This document shows, in pieces, positions 1-11,614 of a stretch of DNA of 64,000 nt; positions within the stretch are counted from its first letter, which is position 1; each line of letters starts with the position of its first letter. The translations under genes were made by a program, and so were the position numbers. Source of the stretch: Scedosporium boydii (Eukaryota; Ascomycota; Sordariomycetes; Microascales; Microascaceae); NCBI GenBank assembly GCA_002221725.1, contig NJFT01000156.1, positions 35,216-99,215 on the forward strand, given 5' to 3'. Below the pieces are notes generated by a model, which was not told where the DNA came from, made no database searches, and saw only the letters and a program-made list of their open reading frames with translations.

Positions 1-751
1 CTGATATAAACTGGCTTAGCTGAGAATGCGTCCTGGATGCGTAAAATATCTGGGTATATTCGTTACTACAATGTTCTTTTACAAGGACAATAAAGAGACG
101 ATGAGGTACTACCTTCACTTCGTCCTCGAGCTTGTCGTCAGTATCACTCTGCTTCTTCACCCCGCCAAGTCCGCCCATCCGTGCCAATATCTCTCTGGTT
201 TCGGCACTGAGCCCAGAGAAGGGATCGCTTCCCTTCGTATCGTCACCCTCCCAGTCATCTAGGAGCCACTCGGCATCCTCATCAATCGGTCCTTTCCGCG
301 TGTTCAGTGATTCCTCTTCGCCGACACGCCGTCGCTTGGCACTCCGTCTCGCCTCCATAGCCTTTTCCTTCTGTCGTATCTTTTCAAGCCGTTCCTCCCT
401 CTCCTCCCACCGCCGGGTGAGTTCCTCACTCTTTCGCTTGAGCAGCTGCTCAACCACCCAGTCGGGCTCATCGGCGAATTTGGCGCCTAGGTCCTTGAGC
501 GCCGCTTCGTGGGATGACGCCTTGAAGTTACGCAGCCATGTGAGGGAGGAGCAGATGAGAGAGAGGGACTTGCCGGTGCCCGTGGGACTCTCGAGGATTC
601 CGATTTGACCATTCCCAGCTTGGAGGACTTTGTAGACCGCTTTCATGAATTGGAGCTGTACGTCATAGGGCGTATAAGGGTGGTGGAAATTTACCGGTTC
701 ATCTTGAGAACCACCCTCGTTGACAGTCTCGGATCTCAGTGGCAGAGACAT
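1..751 (-). CDS. CHL1: ATP-dependent DNA helicase CHL1 (DDX11/FANCJ-like), N-terminal part, runs off the window
   Basis: Superfamily 2 XPD-like 5'-3' DNA helicase needed for sister-chromatid cohesion in the nucleus. Exons read on the minus strand are 751-113 and 49-1 (continuing outside), with an intron at 112-50 (GTAGTA donor, TAGTAAC-like branch, CCCAG acceptor). Exon 1 gives 213 residues from [10 protein letters not shown]. The Q-motif-like [15 protein letters not shown] is near residue 23-37 and Walker A SPTGTGKS near 55-62. A long charged helix typical of CHL1 follows at about 100-155. Splicing joins ...EDEVK to [14 protein letters not shown], the family's conserved motif Ia region. The start is the first ATG of the open frame and gives the usual CHL1 N-terminus. 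The Fe-S cluster region and helicase motifs II-VI lie beyond the window edge. It diverges from the GFA gene across 251 bp that contain a CACGTG. Confidence 0.92.
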   Translation of the reverse strand, partial: MSLPLRSETVNEGGSQDEPVNFHHPYTPYDVQLQFMKAVYKVLQAGNGQIGILESPTGTGKSLSLICSSLTWLRNFKASSHEAALKDLGAKFADEPDWVVEQLLKRKSEELTRRWEEREERLEKIRQKEKAMEARRSAKRRRVGEEESLNTRKGPIDEDAEWLLDDWEGDDTKGSDPFSGLSAETREILARMGGLGGVKKQSDTDDKLEDEVKVVPHRLFIVLVKEHCSNEYTQIFYASRTHSQLSQFIS

Positions 752-1002
752 TGTGAGATGTCGAGGCGAGCGCAGTGTTCAGGATCAAGATTTCAAGACG
801 CGACGTGAATGAGAATTGAATTCGGAACATCTTGAACCGCGACTTGAGAGTGTCACGTGGGTTTATGTGGAGGGATGAGTCAGCAATGGTAGTGTCTTCA
901 TTTGTTCGAGCCCGCTGGACTTACACGATGCCATGGACTGACATCGAGATACTCAACATGCTGAATGAGAACACCACTGATAGAAATTAAACAAAACCAC
1001 CA
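752..1002. promoter_or_regulatory. Divergent promoter between CHL1 and the GFA-family gene
   Basis: This 251-bp gap separates two divergent start codons. It contains one CACGTG E-box core at 853-858, the binding core of bHLH factors such as Cbf1. No clear TATA box is visible. A regulatory role is inferred from position only. Confidence 0.4.
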
Positions 1003-1657
1003 ATGTCCAATTCAATTCAGCCGGATAAGACCTGGGAGACTCAGCCGCCGTACCAGTCAACATTACAAAGGGAAGACTTTGTTGCCCGCTATCATGGGAC
1101 ATGCCACTGTGGGCGAATCCGATACTCTCTGAGCCGCGAGCGGCCACTCGCATCCAAGTATTGCCACTGTCGTGACTGCCAAGTTCTTCATGGTAGGTAA
1201 CTACGGCGTATGAGAGCATATCAAAGTACTCAACTCAGATCCCAGGCGCACCATTCCAATGGGCAGCCATCTTTCACAAGGCCGACATGGCCTTCGACAA
1301 CGGAACCTCCGGTCTCGCCTTCTACAGGTCGGCCACCAAGACATCGGCGCACGACCTGCCCTGCAAAGTCAGCTGCAAGTTCTGCCGCACGCCAATCATG
1401 GATGAAGGGAGGAATATGGCGCTCATCTTCCCGACGCTCATCAAGTTCCGCAGCGAAGAGGAAAGGCTGCTCTTTAAGCCACAGTATGCTTCTCCCTCCC
1501 GTTAGGTAGTTGTATTTCAACCATGCCACTGGTGCAGTCTGGCTAATTGCAGGCGTTGAACCGGAGGTGTCATATATTTTATGCTCAGAGAGTGCTTGAT
1601 ATTCCTGACGGAGCAACAAAGTGGGCAGGAATGGATGGTCAGAGTGAGATACTCTGA
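1003..1657 (+). CDS. GFA/CENP-V family zinc protein (glutathione-dependent formaldehyde-activating-like)
   Basis: Small Mss4-like zinc protein of the GFA/CENP-V family. Named members promote S-hydroxymethylglutathione formation, but most fungal copies have no proven substrate. Exons are 1003-1192, 1246-1483 and 1567-1657, giving 172 aa. The zinc ligands are visible in order: CHCG near residue 32, CHCRDC near 54-59 and CKFC near 103. The middle holds the usual APFQWAAIF segment and the end the usual IPDG..KWAGMDGQSE. Intron 1 (1193-1245) leaves the phase-1 codon of HG|APFQW. Intron 2 (1484-1566) needs a GTATGC donor and a GGAG acceptor to keep PQCHIFY in frame; the nearby GCAG at 1551-1554 would break it. 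It is likely cytosolic, as no targeting signal is seen. Confidence 0.85.
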
Positions 1658-2611
1658 GGCATCTTTAGTCTGATGATCAAAGTTGAGCTCTACGAGGAGA
1701 TGAGGATCTGAAGCTAGTGTCGGCTTCTACAACTAGTAGACCAGGAGAGCCACGGAGTGCGCAGACAGGACCAAATTCCGGGACGATTTGAAGTGAATGG
1801 AAGCCTCCTCCAAATCAAGGCTTCTCGTCACGAATTCCCAATTCCAAGGAGCCGAAAAAGCCGACAGCCCAAAAAGATATTACGAGCTCTCACCGGCCAA
1901 ACCAAGCCAGTTGATAAGCGTGAAACCGCCTCTTTCGAGGGGCTTGTATTCGAACTCTACCGTCTCCCACGTTCCTTCGAAACACCAGTGGAGATAATAT
2001 CGATCTAGCCGGGAGGTGCCGCCCTTGAAAGAGATGAGTAGATTAGATATGAATTTCTAAGATAGAAATCCGGAAACAATCTTTTCTCTCCCTTCCCGTT
2101 GAACGCTTCTACTTGTACATAGTGATTGAAAGCTATGGTTAAAATTCAAGAGAGGTATTTTATGGGGATGTGCTCTGATTTAGCATCTACTGTGAATCTT
2201 ATCTTCTTAATTGATGGCCTGCTTTGAGTTGCCTGAGTCTTGCACTCGGCTTTTTTGCTTGATCGAGGGCACGTCAGCTTGAACTGGGAGCCGGGACTGA
2301 CTGATTGAGAGGAGGGAAGCAGTTTGGTGGGGTAAATATCTGCATTTGACCATCTTGGAAATAGTTAGCGCTATCCGTTAAATTCACGTGACTCACGAGG
2401 CGCACAGACCAAATACACACGCACACACTCTGGTTAGGGCTCCGATTCCCTACGCTCAGGATTTGCCAAAGTCCAGCCGAAGCGTATCACCCAAAAAAGA
2501 AAACCTCTTTTGCACACCAATCCCCACGCCAAAGTGAAAGTTCGCAACTTTTCACATCCAACAACTCCTTGACCCCCAACCGAGCGACTATTTCTCGATA
2601 ATACCGTCGCC
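1658..2611. other. Intergenic region, GFA 3' side and uL15 promoter
   Basis: No supported gene. An 83-codon open frame at 1757-2008 has no protein-like character. The right end acts as the uL15 promoter by position. It holds CACGTG at 2385-2390 and TTAGGG at 2434-2439, about 175 bp before the start codon. Confidence 0.5.
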
Positions 2612-3565
2612 ATGCCTACCCGATTCTCGAAGACGAGGAAACAGTACGTTTGAAAACCGTTGTCCAGTTTTGGCTTCCCCGACAAGTTGTTGTGTTGGCG
2701 CTATTTGGAGAAGATATCGAGGGAGACAATGAAACTGACAATCGATGCGCAGCCGGGGACATGTTTCCGCCGGAAAGGGCCGAATTGGTACGAGCGAGAA
2801 CCCGTGAATTGATCGAGACGAGGATGAGGACGAAACTTCTAAACAACAATGCGTGTAGGCAAGCACAGGAAGCACCCGGGTGGTCGCGGTCTGGCTGGTG
2901 GCCAGCACCAGTGAGTCTAATCCTGAAGAAAATGTGCCTATGGCGGAGTTTTTTCCGTTGCTGACCATTTCGTTCCTGCGCAGCCACCGAACCAACATGG
3001 ATGCAAGTCTATCCTCGATCGACAGCTTCTAAAGTGCGATATGATTGAAGTACTAACCCTTTCCCTTAGAAATACCACTATGGTTACTTTGGTAAAGTTG
3101 GTATGAGGTACTACCACAAGCAACTCGTACGTACCCCTACTATTCTCTCTCACTTTGAAATTTTCAGGATCTGACTGTCTCTAGGCTCACTTCTGGCGCC
3201 CCACAATAAACATCGACAAGGTAATTTCCGCCCGATTCCACTCGAGATGACCCCGCCCGAGAGAAAGATCGAATCAAACGGAGGAACCCCGAGGATGCGC
3301 AAAGAGTTATTTGGAGGATGTAATGGGTGCTAACAGTCGACTCTAGCTCTGGACCCTCGTCCCCGCCGAGACCCGTGAGGCCTACCTCGCCGGCCAGAAG
3401 AAGGACACCGCGCCCGTCCTCGACCTCCTTCCCCTCGGCTACTCCAAGGTCCTCGGCAAGGGCCGCCTCCCCGAGATCCCCATCGTCGTCCGTGCCCGCT
3501 ACGTCAGCAAGCTCGCAGAGAAGAAGATTACCGAGGCCGGTGGTGTCGTTGAGTTGGTAGCGTAA
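2612..3565 (+). CDS. 60S ribosomal protein uL15 (L28 in yeast, L27a in animals)
   Basis: Cytosolic large-subunit ribosomal protein of the uL15 family. Seven exons join to 149 codons: 2612-2643, 2753-2787, 2859-2910, 2984-3002, 3070-3126, 3185-3220 and 3347-3565. The product begins [20 protein letters not shown] and has the Gly/His-rich [18 protein letters not shown] stretch, then [13 protein letters not shown], and ends GGVVELVA. Its length equals the usual eukaryotic 149 aa. The fourth intron (3003-3069) starts GCAAGT instead of GT. Only this donor gives the conserved [15 protein letters not shown], so it is a GC-AG intron. Exon 4 is just 19 nt. A dense run of introns near the 5' end is common in fungal ribosomal protein genes. 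It converges on CDC7. Confidence 0.96.
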
Positions 3566-4148
3566 ATTATAACTTTGGTACTCTTGTTGCATTCTTAGGG
3601 GTGTCGGGAATCATGAAACCTTTCGGTTCGGTTGAGGGAAACGAAAAATCTTCTTCGAGGATATTTTTGAGCACAATCTCGGACGAACTCGAAAAGGGAA
3701 CAAAAAGGGAAATCGGACGGTTGCTCATGTGCATTGACTCTATTATCAACGAGGAGTTTTGCGAAATACACCTGGGATTGGACGTGAACAAAGCAAAAGA
3801 AAAAAGAAAAACATTCCAAAACCAAACGTTCGCAGAACAGAAAGGCACTCGGGGAGGCGGGTGGATGCTTTCTTGTTGGCCAGCTGTTTCGTGTTTGTGA
3901 CTTCAATGGTATTATGATATTATGACCAGATGCAATGAACCGCTCCCCTGGACCATCAAGAAGGGGGGGGAGAGAGAGAGAGGTCCAGTACCTCGAGCTG
4001 CCTATCTACAGTCCCCGTCTGCCGTACGTGCTAATAGTGTCCACTAGAAATACAAATCGTTGCCATATTCACATGTACTCCACCCCAATTCCCATATAGA
4101 AATTCCCATATAAACTTGGTGATACTTCAAATACAAAAGTCCTCCCTA
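3566..4148. other. Convergent intergenic region (3' ends of uL15 and CDC7)
   Basis: No supported gene. It carries both 3' untranslated regions by position and a G8 plus (GA)n run near 3966-3981. A 99-codon frame at 3601-3900 is lysine- and serine-rich with no recognisable domain. Confidence 0.5.
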
Positions 4149-5687
4149 TCATACGTGAACAATGTCCATCTCATCGTCAACGTCATCCCCAATCTCAACC
4201 GACGCATGCAGATCACGCTCGGGCAAGAGAAGGAACTCATGGTTCAGCGCTTCGCTTGCGCTGATTCGCTTACTAGGATCAAGTTCCAGACAGCGGTTCA
4301 AGAACTCCACAGCAAGCTTCTCATCATCATCGAGGGGCTGCCCCTGGCCGTCCTTGCCGCCGTCCGTTCGGCAAGTGGACCACAAGATGATCTTTTCAAG
4401 ATTGAACCCATGCAGGCCAATCGTAGGAATGGTGGTCTCCATGACGCAGCCATGCAGGAGGCCGGCCGCCTTCATCTTCTTGGAACCGAAAATCGTGGTG
4501 ATCTCAATCAGGGCCTCGACATCGTCGGCACTGTTGAAAAAGGGAAACCGCCTGCTGAGGATGGTCAGGAGGATCACGCCAACGGACCAGATGTCAATCT
4601 TAGTCGTCTGCTCGGTACACTTGAATAGAACCTCCGGGGCGCGGAACCCTCTCGTGCCGGCACGATTGGCACGTCTCGAAGGCCGGGTGTCAGTCTTGGG
4701 ATAGCCTTGTTGAGGGCCGGCTTGGCCAGCTACGCTGGACTCTGCGCGGCGTTTTCGGACGGTGGGGCTTTCGTGGCAGAGACATGGCCTCGACTCAGTG
4801 CCTTGCCTCTCGGCAAGACCAAAGTCCACCAACACACCCCTCTTCGTCGAAGGGTCATAGAGAAAGTTGGTGGGTTTAATATCTCGATGGAGAATCTTGG
4901 CTTCATGAACGGCCTCCAACGCCGTAAAGAGGGAGCGCAGGTAAATGGCCGTGTCGACCACGGTCATCTGCCGGAAGTAGTCCCTAAAGTCTGCATGGCG
5001 GAAGTAGGGTAGGATGGCGACGACCTGGTCGGTGGATCTGAAAGCAGTGATGAGGGGGCAGACAGAAGGACAGTTGCGAAGGACGTGGAGGAGCTCCAGC
5101 TCATTGAAGATGCGGGCTGGACTGGAGGTGACGTAGATTTTCTTGATGGCGACATACTTGGGCCGTCGGCGTGGCTCCGACTGGGAAGGGTGGTTTCGGT
5201 TTCGATTCCTTTTAAGCGGTGGGGGTGTCCACTTGACGTTTTCCTTCTCATCAAAGTCCCAATGGTTGATGTACTTGTCATACTGGAGATCCTCCGCCTT
5301 GTAAACCGTCGAGAACGTGCCTAGAGCTGGTGTTAGCGACGGCTCTGAGAATCACTCCAAAGTGCGACCATGAGCCACGGAAGACAAACCCTCGCCAATT
5401 CTCTTGATTAACCGGTACTTCTCCTTGAATCCCGGGATGCTCCTCTGAAGCTTCTCCATATCCTGGGCGACGTGGTCCGGTGCAGAGACTTCATCGTCGG
5501 AGCTCTCTGTTTCATCAGAGGGCTCTTCTTCCTCTCCCTCCTCCCCACTCACAGCTCCTTCAGACTCTGGCCTGACTTCCTCCGTCCTTTGCTCCGACTC
5601 GTCAATCATCTCGGCTTCGTCTGTAGGGGCATCCTCGTGGATTGCAAAGGCCTGGCCAGGCACCGGACCCCGAATCATTGATGCCAT
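4149..5687 (-). CDS. CDC7: Cell division control protein kinase CDC7 (DDK catalytic subunit, Hsk1)
   Basis: Serine/threonine kinase that, with Dbf4, phosphorylates the MCM helicase to fire replication origins. Exons on the minus strand are 5687-5390 and 5320-4149, with an intron at 5389-5321; the product is 489 aa. Residues 1-80 are very acidic and probably disordered. The glycine loop RIGEGTFSTVY begins near 96 and is split by the intron. The catalytic HRDIKPTN has its Asp near 246 and VDFGLA its Asp near 265. A basic insert of about 45 residues then precedes RGFRAPEVL, matching the long activation-segment insert of the CDC7 family. The kinase lobe ends with LDPSKRISASEALNHEF. The start is the first ATG and is followed by the acidic leader. 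It diverges from CND1 with 847 bp between starts. Confidence 0.95.
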
Positions 5688-6534
5688 GTCTATATATCTA
5701 TATGTCTTTCAAGAGAACCTGCCATATAAGTGGGTGAGGGTTGGCAGGCTCCCAACTGGTGGGAGTAAGATTGAGGCAGAGTGAGATCGAGACGCGGTCT
5801 CAGTGGGGAAATGATACTTTTCAAGGGTGAGAAGAAGGGAGGCGGGCAAAGGAACGGGCCTCAGCAGAGCATTGCGCGACGAGTGCATGCAAGGGCTATG
5901 GAAGCTCTACAAGTATAAAGTGAAAAAGTCGGAAGCTGAATCAGTCAACTCGATCAATTGGTATCAATTGGGCGTACTCCGTAGACACATAGCAAGGTCG
6001 AGTTTCGTTCGTCATCAATGTCAATCCCTCAAGTGTGTTGATTGATTCCTTCAGTGGGCGAAGAACGGGTTTGCAGGGGTGACGCGAGATTCTCAGCGGT
6101 AGCGTGGCTCTGATGAGCGGGGCGATTAGCCTGGCCAGGCGAGGTACATTCCAACTGTATCCAAAGTAGCAGTGACAAATTGAACAATCCCATTGATCAT
6201 TGATATTTTTGGCGGGGTGAAACTCGATGCGGCTCAATTTTATTTGTCAGGCGCGTGTCGCAAAGAAAACAAAAACAAACCGTTGCCAAGGTCGACGTCA
6301 ACTCCAACCATCAAATCGACCTCGCTGCACCACCGCAACACTCCATCTCCAAACGCCACGAACGAGGCATCTTCAATTCAGAGGTGGTCATTCGATTGTT
6401 GTTGATTGCTTCATCGCCCAGTGGAATATTCAATTCTTCTCCCGCTGTCCTCTCCCGGACACGGCCATCCAAGACTAGCCGCCGATTTTATCACCCGCCT
6501 CCTTCGCCGGCCGCCCGACGGCGCAACCGAAACA
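5688..6534. promoter_or_regulatory. Divergent promoter between CDC7 and condensin CND1
   Basis: This 847-bp gap separates two divergent cell-cycle genes. No exact ACGCGT (MluI cell-cycle box) was found by eye, and no strong TATA box stands out. The 6240-6530 part is C/A- and pyrimidine-rich, as expected near a fungal transcription start for CND1. Shared control is inferred from layout. Confidence 0.4.
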
Positions 6535-9500
6535 ATGGACGGCATCAACTTCGACATCAACGAGGCTCTCAAGTACTACATGAGTGACCCTTTCTCCGTA
6601 CCCACGCCTGAAGCCGACTCTGCTCTTCTCGACTGCGAAAACGACCCCGAATCCCTCACGAATGCACTCATCAACCCTGTGTTAAACCACATTGTCGATG
6701 CTGTGGCGGAGTGCCCCGAGGCCATTGCGCGCCCGGCCTACCTGGACTCTCTACAGTTCCTTTTAAAGTTTGCTCCCACCTTTTCTATTTCGTCTAATTA
6801 TCAAACGTTAGGGTCGCTCGCTGTGAGGCAGCATTCTAAGCTCTCCGGTTCTTCCAGATATCCATCCTTCCTCTCCACCCATGCTCTCAGCAAGGTCTTC
6901 GATCTTGTCATGTCTGGGCTCTCCGCCGAGGCCGACGCCATCCACCAAGAACACGAGTCGCCCGACGAGCAAGAGTCCGGCGCCCACCACAAGCAGCTCC
7001 TAGAGATTTACGGCTTTCTCTTACAATGGACCATCGCCGCAGTCGAGACCAAGGCGGCCGAAAAGTCATCCACCACCGCTCCCGTCGCGAGGGGTAGGGG
7101 GAAGCCTAAGGGCAAGGGTGCTGCAAAGGATAAGGAGTCGAGCTGGGACTCCGCCTCCCAGTTGCAGGCCGCTATGGAAATTATGTGCAAGGTCCTGAAG
7201 CTGAAGCTCTCCAAGATCTTCTTGACAACTTCGGAGCGAGATACATTTATCCAGCAGCTGCTAACCCGACCAGTCTACATGATTCTTGAGAGCGAACAGA
7301 GGGTCAAGGACACGCCCATCAGGATGCATGCCTTCAAGGTGCTTTGCATGGCTATCAAGCACCATGGCCACGGATATGGTATGCGAGCTTATCATTGATT
7401 TTCTTCTGATTTCCCGCGCCTCCGACTCTCAGGCGATTGCTGACTTTGTGTGTGTAGCTGCGCAAATTTCGATCGTTCAGAACTTGACGTATTTCGAGCA
7501 TCTATCCGAGCCCATGGCCGAATTCCTCCACATTCTCGCCGAAACTTATGACTACAGCCAACTTGCAGAGGAGGTTCTTCGAGAACTCAGTAACAAGGAG
7601 TTCAACTCCAATGATACGAGAGGCCCAAAGTCTGTTTCGAGCTTCATTGTCAAGCTTTCCGAACTATCACCGAGGATTGTCATTAAGCAGGTCACCATGC
7701 TCGCCAAGCAGCTTGACAGCGAGGTACGTTCAAGATTCGCCCCCACCCGAACCCAAGAACCACGGACTTACCACCCGTTTTTGTTCAGTCGTATACTCTG
7801 CGATGCGCGCTGATCGAGGTTTGTGGCAACATGATTGCCCACCTGAGTCGTCAAGATGAGCGCGGTGAGAATCACAAGACTCAGCTCAACGCATTCTTCG
7901 ATGTTTTGGAAGAGCGCTTCCTCGACATCAACCCCTACTGCCGGTGCAGGACTATCCAGGTCTACGTCAAGCTCTGCGAGCTCGAGCAAAAGTTCCCCAA
8001 GCGTAGGCTCAAGGCTGCTGAGCTAGCCACCCGAAGTCTCGAGGACAAGAGCAGCCACGTGCGCAGGAACGCCATCAAGCTCATCGGAACCCTCATCAAG
8101 ACACACCCCTTCACCCACATGCACGGCGCTCAGCTCGCTCGCAAGGAGTGGCAGGCACGTCTGGACCAGGTCGACGCCGAGATTAATGCTCTCAAACCCC
8201 CTGCCGATGCTCCGGCGATGGGTGACGAGGCCAACACGACGACGGACCAGGGTCTCATTGATGAGGCCACCCAGATCGAGTCGCCCCAGAAACAGAAACC
8301 CATGTCGGATGAGGAGAAAATTGCTGCCATTAAGAAGGCGCAAGAAGAAGCTGCGACATCCGAGGCCATCAGCAAGCTGACACTGCAGAAGCGCTATTAC
8401 ACCGATGCGCTCAAGTTTATCGATGTCGTGCACGAGGCGACCACTACTGTTTGCCAGCTACTTGGTTCCAGGAACAAGAGCGAGGTCATCGAGGCGATCG
8501 ACTATTTTGAGATTGGAGACGCCTACAATATTGAGCAGAACAAGGTCGGCATTCGCCGCATGCTCAGGCTCATCTGGACCAAGGGCAACAGTGATGAGGG
8601 CAAGGGTGTCCAGACCCATCTCATCGACTGCTACAAGAGACTCTTCTTCGAAGCCCCTGATAATTTCAGCCCCAACGATGCAGCCATCTATATCGCCCGC
8701 AACATGATCAGTCTTACTTTCGGCGCCACTCCCGCCGAGCTGACCTCGCTTGAGCAGCTCCTGAGCACTATGATGAAGGGAGGCATGATTCCCGACATTG
8801 TGGTTGCTAAGCTCTGGCAGGTCTACGGTGTTCAGAAGCGTGAGATGTCGAAGAAGCAGCGCCGCGGCGCCATTATTGTCCTCGGAATGCTTGCCACGGC
8901 GAGCCCTGAGATTGTCGTCGGCGAGATGGAGACTATGCTTCGCACTGGTCTTGGTGCCCACGGCAGGGCCGACCTGCAGCTTGCCAAGTATACCTGCATT
9001 GCCTTGAGCCGCATCAACCCCTCTGGTCGTGCTAGCAAGGAACCTGCTGTCAAGTTCTCGCGGCTGCCAAACGACCACGCAGTCCTCCTGCGCCTTGCTG
9101 CCATTACCGAGGTGCCCACCGAGAGCAAGGAGTGGTACGGTGTTGCTGAGCAGGCCATCAACGCCATCTATGCCATTGCCAAGCATCCAGATAGCCTCTG
9201 CTCGGCAATCATCCGCCGCAAGACAAGGCAGGTATTTGGTAGTGGCGGTGCTGCTACGGCGGGATCCCGCCCGACTTCCCGAAATGAGACGCAGGCCGTC
9301 ACGCAAGCTGTTACTACCACTGTCGATGCAGATGGTACCCAGACGGCCGTGCTCGCCCCCCAGCCCAGGACGCGTGATGCCGCCGTCGGGCTATCCCAAC
9401 TCTTCTTCATCGTCGGCCACGTTGCCATCAAGCAGATTGTCCACCTCGAGCTCTGCGAGCAAGACTTTAAGCGGCGCAAGCAAGAAAAGGAGCGCGAAGC

Positions 9501-10442
9501 GGGATACAAGGCGAGTGACAAGGGTGCCGGCAAGGACAAGGATGACGAAGGCGACGAGCTCGACCTCATCGGCGGCACGACAGAAGACGACTTCACCGAA
9601 GCCATGACGCACATCCGCGAGCGAGAGCTCCTCTACGGACCCAACTCGCTCCTCGCCGTCTTTGGCCCGCTCGTGTCTGAAATCTGCGCCAATAACACGA
9701 CGTACTCGGACAAGGGACTCCAGGCGGCGGCGACGCTCTGCCTCGCCAAGCTCATGTGCGTCAGCTCCGAGTACTGCGAAACCAACCTCCCGCTCCTCAT
9801 CACCATCATGGAGCGCTCGACGGACGCCACGGTGCGCTCCAACGCCGTCATCGCCCTCGGCGACATGGCCGTGTGCTTCAACCACCTCATCGACGAGAAC
9901 ACGGACTTCCTGTACCGCCGCCTCGCGGACTCGGAGATCTCCGTCAAGCGCACGTGTCTCATGACACTGACGTTCCTCATCCTCGCGGGTCAGGTCAAGG
10001 TCAAGGGACAGCTGGGCGAGATGGCGAAGTGTCTGGAGGACGAGGATAGGCGCATCGCGGATCTCGCGAGGATGTTCTTCACGGAGCTGAGTACGAAGGA
10101 TAATGCTGTTTATAACCACTTTGTGGATATGTTCAGCTTGCTTAGCGCCGAGAAGGCGTTGGAGGAGGAGAGCTTTAGGAGGATTATTAGGTTTTTGCTT
10201 GGCTTTGTTGAAAAGGTACGTTTTCTTCCTCTCCGTTACCCAATGTCTCTGGTGCTAACCGTCTCAAACAGGACAAGCATGCCAAGCAGCTCGCGGAGAA
10301 GCTCGCGGCGAGACTCAACAGGTGCGATTCGGAAAGGCAGTGGAACGACGTCGCCTTTGCTCTTGGTCTTCTCCAGCACAAGAACGAGGAGATTACGAAG
10401 CTCGTGTCCGAGGGTTTCAAGGTTGTGCAAGTCGCGGCGTAG
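6535..10442 (+). CDS. CND1: Condensin complex subunit 1 (CND1/YCS4, non-SMC subunit D2)
   Basis: HEAT-repeat subunit of condensin, which compacts mitotic chromosomes together with SMC2/SMC4 and the kleisin. Exons are 6535-7378, 7458-7723, 7789-10215 and 10272-10442, giving 1235 aa, the normal size. The N-terminal Cnd1_N region starts MDGINFDINEALKYY. The conserved stretch SIVQNLTYFEHLSEPMAEF follows intron 1. Around residues 385-460 are HLSRQDERGENHKTQLN and KSSHVRRNAIKLIGTLI. The C-terminal Cnd1 domain contains MERSTDATVRSNAVIALGDM and SVKRTCLMTLTFLILAG. A lysine/glycine-rich linker lies near residues 180-200. The acceptor at 7455-7457 is chosen because the earlier CTCAG would create a stop. 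An in-frame ATG at 6406 was not used, since the family N-terminus begins at 6535. Confidence 0.96.
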
Positions 10443-10786
10443 CTTTCCTCTTCTGTCTGAGTTGGGTTGTAATGCGTGTAACGATGAATGTGGACTGGAT
10501 TGGGTGGTTTATGGGATGTGTATGGATTTTGTTTGGCTGGCGGTATATTTGTACGGAAATTCCGTTCTTCAATGTTTCATCTTGTTCCTATTCATTCAAG
10601 GCATCACACGTTCCCCTAATCAGGGATATCGTACTTATGCACGTGAGGCACATAAAGTAGGCTGGCGATAAGTCTAACAAGTTTTAATTCCGTAAATCTA
10701 GCTTGGAGTGTTTTGTACAATACCCAGCATTTAAAATTCAACGCCCAGTCACACCCCGCGTTCTCCTCTTCCCGTCCTAAAACATT
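10443..10786. other. Convergent 3' region between CND1 and the GRIM-19 gene
   Basis: The open frame of CND1 intron 3 happens to run on to 10671 if left unspliced, but the spliced stop is TAG at 10440-10442. Nothing else coding is seen. Confidence 0.5.
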
Positions 10787-11614
10787 TTATTTCGAGATTT
10801 CTCGAGGGGTGGCAGCAAACGTCGGCCTCACAAACCTATCGGACAGCCATCAGTTCCAAACTTTCGCACGGAGCAAAATAAAAGAGACGGCCGAAGAAAA
10901 GACAGTAAAGAAAAGGACAAGAAAATCATACCTGTCGCTGTGGTACACCTTGGTGTTCTCGCCCAAAAGCTCCTTCTCACGCGCCTGATCGGCAAGATAC
11001 CGCCTCACCTGGTCCCTGTCCTCCTCAGCCTGGAGAACGGGCAGGAGGTGGATACGAGCCCACATCTTCTCGCGGGCGTACTCGCTGCAGGTTTCAACCT
11101 CAATTAGCAATTGTCCATCATTTCTCCTTTCCAAAAAAGCATGTTTCGTTTCCTTTCGCCCCGTTCTCTCCTCGTGTGTATCGGGTGGAGCTGGGAGGGG
11201 GAGGGGGTAATTCTCACTTCGTTTCGCGGATACCACTGACGAGCTTGTACCAGCCGTAGGCCATGACAACGCCGATGCCGAGGAGGTACGTTCGGGGTCG
11301 GAAACCGCGGAAGGGAAGGTTTCGCTGCGGTGGAAAAGGGATACGTCAGCCGTCTGCTCCTCTCTCATGATGCTCAAAATGCGGTTTGTTTTCGACCCTT
11401 CGAACTCCAACAGTCACAACACAATTGGCCACCCAATCCATCTCTGCCATCGAGTTGGACAATTCCTTAAGTTTGTAATCCACTCATCCTAACATTCTGT
11501 CGAGAAAATCCCGTCGCTCCGCCGGCAATGGCCGTGATAACAAAAATCCCCCAAAGTGCTCACCTTATACTGGACTGGGGCGTAGCCGCCAGCGGGCGGC
11601 ATATCCTGAGGCAT
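10787..11614 (-). CDS. Complex I accessory subunit NDUFA13 / GRIM-19
   Basis: Single-pass accessory subunit of mitochondrial NADH:ubiquinone oxidoreductase in the inner membrane. Four exons on the minus strand, 11614-11564, 11324-11218, 11084-10932 and 10835-10787, give 119 aa. The protein starts MPQDMPPAGGYAPVQYKRNL. The membrane helix YLLGIGVVMAYGWYKLV lies at about 30-46. The family signature NEYAREKMWARIHLLPVLQAEEDR follows, and the end is DRFVRPTFAATPREISK. All three introns use GT-AG sites, and intron 1 is long (239 nt). Length and the short Pro/Gly-rich leader fit fungal GRIM-19. There is no cleavable presequence, as in the family. It diverges from the DUF4267-like gene at 12169. Confidence 0.93.

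Noticed and set aside
3601..3900. 99-codon frame after uL15
   Set aside because: Lies in the convergent 3' region and shows no domain.
4116..4704. Plus-strand frames of 170-180 codons over CDC7
   Set aside because: Antisense shadows of the CDC7 kinase domain.
8458..9306. 282-codon antisense frame inside CND1 (and similar antisense frames at 9391-10119 and within FCP1)
   Set aside because: Shadow of codon bias in the real genes on the opposite strand.
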